A stretch of 8,106 nucleotides of DNA, taken from Emcibacteraceae bacterium. Its GTDB lineage: Bacteria > Pseudomonadota > Alphaproteobacteria > Sphingomonadales > Emcibacteraceae. Below are positions 4,529 through 8,106 of the stretch, one piece after another (position 1 is the stretch's first letter; each line of letters begins with the position of its first letter). A program made the position numbers and the translations under genes. Below the pieces are notes generated by a model. It made no database searches. It worked only from the letters and a program-made list of their open reading frames with translations, and had not been told where the DNA came from. The DNA is taken from the NCBI GenBank assembly GCA_016763335.1, contig JAESUD010000337.1, positions 1 through 8,106 of the forward strand, given 5' to 3'.

Positions 4529-7042
4529 TTATTTATTTTTTGGTTTTAATTTTCTAGTTGGCATCGCATCAAGCGGATTATCCGGCCATGGGTGTTTCGG
4601 GTACCGGCCTTTCATTTCTTTTTTGATTTCCGGGTAAGAATTTTGCCAAAACCCCCCAAGATCGGTGGTGATTTGCAGCGGTCTTCTAGCAGGCGATAAC
4701 AGATGAATTGTTAATTTTATTTTGCCTTGCAAAATAGCGGGGGTTTCTTTTGCACCAAACATCTCCTGTAATTTTACCGAAAGCACTGGTGGGTTAACAC
4801 CATAGTCAATTAATATGTTCGAGCCGCTTGGAACTTTAAAGTGACTTGGGACAAGCTTTTCCAATAATTGCTGTTGTTCCCAATTCAAAATATTTTTAAG
4901 TATTTCATAAAGCTCCAAATTCTTTAGTCCAGCGCGGCTATAGATATTTTCTAGATACCCTCCAAGCCAACCTTCAAGAGTTTTCAGCAAGTGTTCTCGA
5001 GAAAAATCCGGGAAACCTAGTTCTAAATTAGCAGAAATTAGTGAGGCGCGCTGGCAAAAATTGATAATTTTTTTATCCCACGGCAAGACATCAAGTCCCA
5101 TTTTCTCTATGCCAGCGATCATCGCCGAACGCATCTTTTCCTGATCAGGGTTTGCTATTCTCGATACACCAAGCGGTAATTTACCGAGCATGGTTTTATT
5201 TTGCGCCTTTATGTTCTCTGTGCGGTTATCCCATTCAATAAATTGTTCCTGACTTATTAATTCTTTAAAGTTTTCTTCCAGATCAACTTTTTCTATCGGT
5301 GCCGCCATATAAATTCGCGCGTCTCTATCGCCTTTGTCCAAATGGGCAATTGAAATAAATTTTTCGCAGGCCAGCGGATCGCCCTCTATTAATCTCGCGC
5401 CCCGGCCGCCGGATAAAATATAAATCGACGACTTTTCTGAACGCTGTCCCGCGACCCGGTCGGGAAATGCGACTGCCAACGTCTGTCCCGTATTATTAAT
5501 ATTAAAAGGCGACCCGTCAATCTTATGAATTTTCTGCCAGTTCTTCGCCTGTCTTAATATAGTTTTTGCCCTAGCTATATTACACCCAAGCCTTTTAGCC
5601 GCGGACATTTCGCCTTTTCTGACATGTTCGAGCGCCTCAATCCGTAGCCGCATATCCGCCGTGCGTAATTCATTTTTTAAATGAAGTATATCTCGTTCCT
5701 GCATAAGAGCCGCAATCGTAAGGGCAAGTAAACCATTCCCCCTCTCATTCGCTTTTAAAATCATATGGGCAAATCTTGGGTGCATCGGAAATCTTGCCAT
5801 AAGTTTACCATGCTCGGTAATACGCCCTTCACTCTCAAGTGCGCCCAATGATCGTAAAAGCTCATTTGCTTTTGTAATGCCTACTGCTTCCGGTACATCA
5901 AGCCACTTTAATTTTGCCGCATCATTAATACCCCATAAAGCTAAATCAAGAGCAAGCGGAACCAAATCAACTTTCTTTATTTCCGGCTCGTTATATGCTT
6001 TTAACGCCCTATTCGCCGCCTCTGTCCACAGCCGAAAACATAATCCCTCTTCAAGTCTTCCGGCCCGGCCCGCTCTTTGATCGGCAGAAGCCTTTGAGAC
6101 GGTCGATGTTTCAAGTCCGCTCATGCCACTTCTAACGTCGTAAAAAGAACTTCTTTTTAGCCCGCTATCAACAACAATGCGAATGCCTTCAATGGTCAGG
6201 CTGGTTTCGGCAATATCTGTGCATAGAACAATTTTTCTATATCCTTTAGGCGCGGGTGCAATCGCCAAATCCTGTTCTTTAAAGGATAACATGCCATATA
6301 ACGGACAAATGATCACATTTTGTCCAAAACTCTTATCTTCAAGCTTCCTTTTTACCCTTTCAATTTCACCTGCACCTGGCAAAAACACAAGAATACTGCC
6401 TTTTTCCTTCTCAATTGCACGGGTAATTACCTGCACAACGTCCTCTTCAATATGACCTGAAATATTCTTATCTATATATCGATGTTCAACATCAAAGCTT
6501 CGACCTTTGCTACTTATGCATGGCGCATCGTTCATAAGTGCTGCCACACGTTCTCCATCAAGTGTCGCGGACATTACAAGAATTTTAAGATCATCCCGAA
6601 GCCCTTCCTGAATATCAAGACTAAGCGCAAGGCCCAGATCAGCCTCGACCGATCTTTCATGAAATTCATCAAAAATGATAAGGCCTATATCCTTAAGTTC
6701 AGGGTCGCTCTGTATTTTGCGAATAAGCACGCCTTCGGTGACTACTTCAATGCGGGTTTTAGGTCCGATTTTACTATCCATACGCACACGGTAGCCGACA
6801 GTTTCACCAATTTTCTCACCAATAATCTCAGCCATACGTTTCGCGGCAGCCCGCGCCGCAAGCCGTCTAGGTTCAAGCATAATTATTTTCTTATTATCCA
6901 GCCACTTTTCCTCAAGCAGTTCAAGTGGGACAATTGTTGTTTTGCCGGCACCGGGCGGCGCCTGCAAAACCAGATTGTCCTTTTCCAACAATGCCGTTTT
7001 TACTTTTGGAATTATTTCATAAATTGGTAATTTAATAATCAT
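4529..7042 (-). CDS. hrpB: ATP-dependent helicase HrpB (DExH-box, SF2)
   Basis: This 837-residue protein is a complete HrpB, the usual length for the family. Domains and motifs in order: RecA1 with Walker A A-P-P-G-A-G-K-T (28-35), motif Ia E-P-R-R (57-60), Walker B D-E-F-H (125-128, the DExH variant normal for HrpB) and S-A-T (158-160); RecA2 with T-D-I-A-E-T-S-L-T (275-283) and motif VI Q-R-A-G-R-A-G-R (322-329); a helicase-associated HA2 region with F-P-M-H-P-R (418-423); and the HrpB-specific C-terminus, R-R-P-L-Q-I-T (about 786-792) and R-Y-P-K-H-P-W (about 813-819). The family is related to RNA helicases of the HrpA/DEAH group, but the cellular substrate of HrpB is not firmly established; it is unrelated to type III secretion Hrp proteins. 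The ATG at 7042 is preceded by AAGG only one base away, so initiation may be weak, but homology starts here (L-P-I-Y-E-I-I-P). No operon partner is evident. Confidence 0.97.
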   Translation of the reverse strand: MIIKLPIYEIIPKVKTALLEKDNLVLQAPPGAGKTTIVPLELLEEKWLDNKKIIMLEPRRLAARAAAKRMAEIIGEKIGETVGYRVRMDSKIGPKTRIEVVTEGVLIRKIQSDPELKDIGLIIFDEFHERSVEADLGLALSLDIQEGLRDDLKILVMSATLDGERVAALMNDAPCISSKGRSFDVEHRYIDKNISGHIEEDVVQVITRAIEKEKGSILVFLPGAGEIERVKRKLEDKSFGQNVIICPLYGMLSFKEQDLAIAPAPKGYRKIVLCTDIAETSLTIEGIRIVVDSGLKRSSFYDVRSGMSGLETSTVSKASADQRAGRAGRLEEGLCFRLWTEAANRALKAYNEPEIKKVDLVPLALDLALWGINDAAKLKWLDVPEAVGITKANELLRSLGALESEGRITEHGKLMARFPMHPRFAHMILKANERGNGLLALTIAALMQERDILHLKNELRTADMRLRIEALEHVRKGEMSAAKRLGCNIARAKTILRQAKNWQKIHKIDGSPFNINNTGQTLAVAFPDRVAGQRSEKSSIYILSGGRGARLIEGDPLACEKFISIAHLDKGDRDARIYMAAPIEKVDLEENFKELISQEQFIEWDNRTENIKAQNKTMLGKLPLGVSRIANPDQEKMRSAMIAGIEKMGLDVLPWDKKIINFCQRASLISANLELGFPDFSREHLLKTLEGWLGGYLENIYSRAGLKNLELYEILKNILNWEQQQLLEKLVPSHFKVPSGSNILIDYGVNPPVLSVKLQEMFGAKETPAILQGKIKLTIHLLSPARRPLQITTDLGGFWQNSYPEIKKEMKGRYPKHPWPDNPLDAMPTRKLKPKNK

Positions 7043-7245
7043 GCCTTATTGTTTAATATCGCTCAAAGTTAATGTAAATATTCTAATTAATTCGTTTAAT
7101 TCAGCAAATCATTCTAAAATATTCTTTTAATAATGCATCAACAAAACAAATTTTCTTCTATTTTTGCCGTTTTAAACTTGCCTTTTTTGAAACCGCACTG
7201 TAGTTATAGCCCTTGGATACAGTTTATAGACTGCAGTAAATACGG

Positions 7246-7262
7246 GTTAAACCCTGTTTAAC
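7246..7262. promoter_or_regulatory. CtrA-like box within a perfect inverted repeat upstream of gltB
   Basis: GTTAAAC (7246-7252), a 3-base centre and GTTTAAC (7256-7262) form a perfect 7-bp inverted repeat. Inside it is TTAA-N7-TTAA (7247-7261) followed by C, the full consensus for the alphaproteobacterial cell-cycle regulator CtrA. It lies 165 bp before the gltB start, so it could serve either divergent gene. TTAA is frequent in this A/T-rich spacer, so binding by CtrA is only inferred; the symmetry may instead mark another dimeric regulator. Confidence 0.35.
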
Positions 7263-7315
7263 ATAATCGTACGCTGCCGTTGTCTACAAAAATGCTGAGT
7301 ATGAATCATAAGCAA

Positions 7316-7332
7316 ATTTCTTTTTAAGAAAT
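7316..7332. repeat. Inverted repeat ATTTCTT-TTT-AAGAAAT upstream of gltB
   Basis: A perfect 7-bp inverted repeat with a 3-base loop lies 94 bp before the gltB start. It is low in G/C and lacks a following T-tract on either strand, so it is not a convincing terminator. It may be an operator, a leader hairpin, or chance. Confidence 0.35.
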
Positions 7333-7361
7333 GTGGTTCGTATAGCTCGGTTTAGTGCGCT

Positions 7362-7381
7362 CAGAAGAATTATTTCTTCTG
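7362..7381. repeat. Inverted repeat CAGAAGAA-TTAT-TTCTTCTG just upstream of the gltB promoter
   Basis: A perfect 8-bp inverted repeat with a 4-base centre, the strongest in this spacer. Its right end shares a base with the proposed -35 element (7381-7386), a position typical of an operator for an activator or repressor. If transcription starts upstream instead, it would form a leader hairpin about 45 nt before the gltB start. There is no T-tract, so it is not a terminator. Confidence 0.45.
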
Positions 7382-7407
7382 TGACAATAGTATGACAAAC
7401 TTATAAT
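7381..7407 (+). promoter_or_regulatory. Possible sigma70-type promoter for gltB
   Basis: GTGACA (7381-7386, five of six -35 positions) and a perfect TATAAT (7402-7407) are separated by only 15 bp, shorter than the optimum. Transcription would start near 7414, inside the AAGGA ribosome binding site, leaving a leader of about 13 nt. Both points argue for caution: a more upstream promoter may be the main one. Confidence 0.3.
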
Positions 7408-7426
7408 TATAAGGAATTAAAGTTAA

Positions 7427-8106
7427 ATGACCCATCAGGTGCCATTGAATAGTCGCGGACTGCCAAAATCTCAAGGTCTGTATAATCCTGAAAACGAACA
7501 TGACGCCTGCGGCATAGGATTTCTTGCCAACATTAAAGGCAAGAAAAGTCATTCAATTGTAAAACAAGGTTTGCAAATTCTCGAAAATTTAACACACCGT
7601 GGAGCCGTGGGAGCAGACCCACTTGCCGGTGACGGCGCCGGAATTTTATTACAAATTCCTGATGCTTTTATGCAAGGCGAAACAAAAAAACTCAAAATTA
7701 CCCTACCAAAGGTCGATGAATACGGCGTCCTGATGATTTTCTTGCCACACGAAAAAAAGACGCGTGAAAAAATAAAGAAAACATTTGAATCCCTAGTGGC
7801 ACAAGAAGGTCAAGAATTCCTCGGTTGGCGCGACGTGCCGACTGATAATTCAAAATTCAGCGATAATGTTAAATCGACAGAGCCTTATATTGCTCAGGGA
7901 TTTGTCGGAAAGTCCGATAAAATAAAAACAAATAGTGGATTTGAATTAAAACTTTATATCATCAGAAAGCAGCTTTCAAATATCGTCCACGAGATGGAAG
8001 AGGACACTAGTGCTTATTATGCCTGCAGTTGTTCAAGCCGTACGGTTCTTTACAAAGGCATGTTGCTCGCCGGGCAAGTCGGTGAATATTATACTGACCT
8101 ATCCGA
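7427..8106 (+). CDS. gltB: Glutamate synthase (NADPH-type) large subunit, N-terminal part (3' end outside window)
   Basis: The frame is open from the ATG at 7427 to the window end (226 codons of a protein normally about 1500 residues). GltB makes two glutamates from glutamine and 2-oxoglutarate, completing the GS-GOGAT ammonium assimilation route, with GltD supplying electrons. The visible part is the class II glutamine amidotransferase domain: N-E-H-D-A-C-G-I-G-F with Cys28, which becomes the N-terminal nucleophile after removal of a 27-residue propeptide; L-T-H-R-G-A-V-G-A-D (55-64); G-D-G-A-G-I (68-73); and S-S-R-T-V-L-Y-K-G-M-L (203-213). The G-L-Y-N-P-E-N-E-H-D-A-C leader and K-G-K-K-S-H block fit proteobacterial-type GltB. 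AAGGA at 7411-7415 is the likely ribosome binding site, with a long 11-base spacing. gltD may lie beyond the edge. Confidence 0.96.
   Translation, partial: MTHQVPLNSRGLPKSQGLYNPENEHDACGIGFLANIKGKKSHSIVKQGLQILENLTHRGAVGADPLAGDGAGILLQIPDAFMQGETKKLKITLPKVDEYGVLMIFLPHEKKTREKIKKTFESLVAQEGQEFLGWRDVPTDNSKFSDNVKSTEPYIAQGFVGKSDKIKTNSGFELKLYIIRKQLSNIVHEMEEDTSAYYACSCSSRTVLYKGMLLAGQVGEYYTDLS

Larger units (their letters stand above)
7043..7426. other. AT-rich divergent intergenic region between hrpB and gltB
   Basis: This 384-bp stretch must hold the promoters of hrpB (- strand) and gltB (+ strand). I see no tRNA or convincing small gene. A 42-codon ATG frame (7133-7261) lacks a ribosome binding site and looks accidental. 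The half near gltB carries three perfect inverted repeats (7246-7262, 7316-7332, 7362-7381) and a TATAAT. No confident promoter for hrpB could be picked out of the A/T-rich sequence at 7043-7140. Confidence 0.6.

Noticed and set aside
4392..4637. 81-codon + strand frame in the nrdA upstream region
   Set aside because: It begins at a TTG without a ribosome binding site, overlaps the 3' end of hrpB antisense, and crosses the proposed nrdA promoter.
6482..7030. 182-codon open frame on the + strand opposite the start of hrpB
   Set aside because: It lies wholly antisense to the conserved helicase core, has no family resemblance or ribosome binding site, and its composition is that of a shadow frame.
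7080..7135. A/T-rich short direct repeats (ATTCTAA at 7080 and 7111) as a possible DnaA-type or regulatory array
   Set aside because: The repeats are short, irregular and of the composition expected by chance; no DnaA boxes are present.
7133..7261. 42-codon ATG frame in the hrpB/gltB spacer
   Set aside because: No Shine-Dalgarno, no recognisable protein features, and an A/T-rich context where such frames arise by chance.
7370..7552. 60-codon - strand frame across the gltB start
   Set aside because: It is antisense to the strongly conserved GltB N-terminus, which explains this stretch fully.

Overview
The window is an AT-rich (about 40% GC by eye) stretch of bacterial chromosome. It most likely comes from an alphaproteobacterium: the short NrdA/NrdB pair resembles alphaproteobacterial enzymes along its length, and a TTAA-N7-TTAA motif of the CtrA type lies upstream of gltB. 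I cannot name the genus. I see no mobile elements, CRISPR arrays, tRNA or rRNA genes.

Layout. The left edge holds the last ~121 codons of a membrane protein of the exosortase-A-associated O-glycosylation ligase type, so an exopolysaccharide/PEP-CTERM locus probably lies just to the left. It converges with msrA (- strand), which is divergent from msrB (+ strand) across 64 bp. Together these are the two stereospecific methionine sulfoxide reductases. msrB converges with a two-gene class I ribonucleotide reductase operon, nrdA-nrdB, on the - strand. A 376-bp AT-rich non-coding region upstream of nrdA carries a good sigma70-type promoter whose -10 element overlaps a 13/16 match to the NrdR box. 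Further upstream on the same strand is a complete hrpB, encoding a DEAH/DExH-box helicase. A 384-bp AT-rich divergent intergenic region follows, containing three perfect inverted repeats. At the right edge, gltB starts (+ strand), cut by the window end after 226 codons; it encodes the glutamate synthase large subunit.

How the genes relate. This is mostly housekeeping. MsrA, MsrB and the class I ribonucleotide reductase all draw reducing power from the thioredoxin/glutaredoxin pool, so their adjacency may reflect a shared redox theme, though each sits in its own transcription unit. NrdA and NrdB both lack an ATP-cone domain, so overall dATP feedback through a cone is not expected, and the NrdR-like promoter site may carry more of the control. 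hrpB and gltB have no evident functional link to their neighbours.

I did not find a convincing undescribed system. The observations most worth following are regulatory: the nrdA promoter and its ~265-nt leader, the likely TTG start of nrdA, and the row of inverted repeats upstream of gltB.
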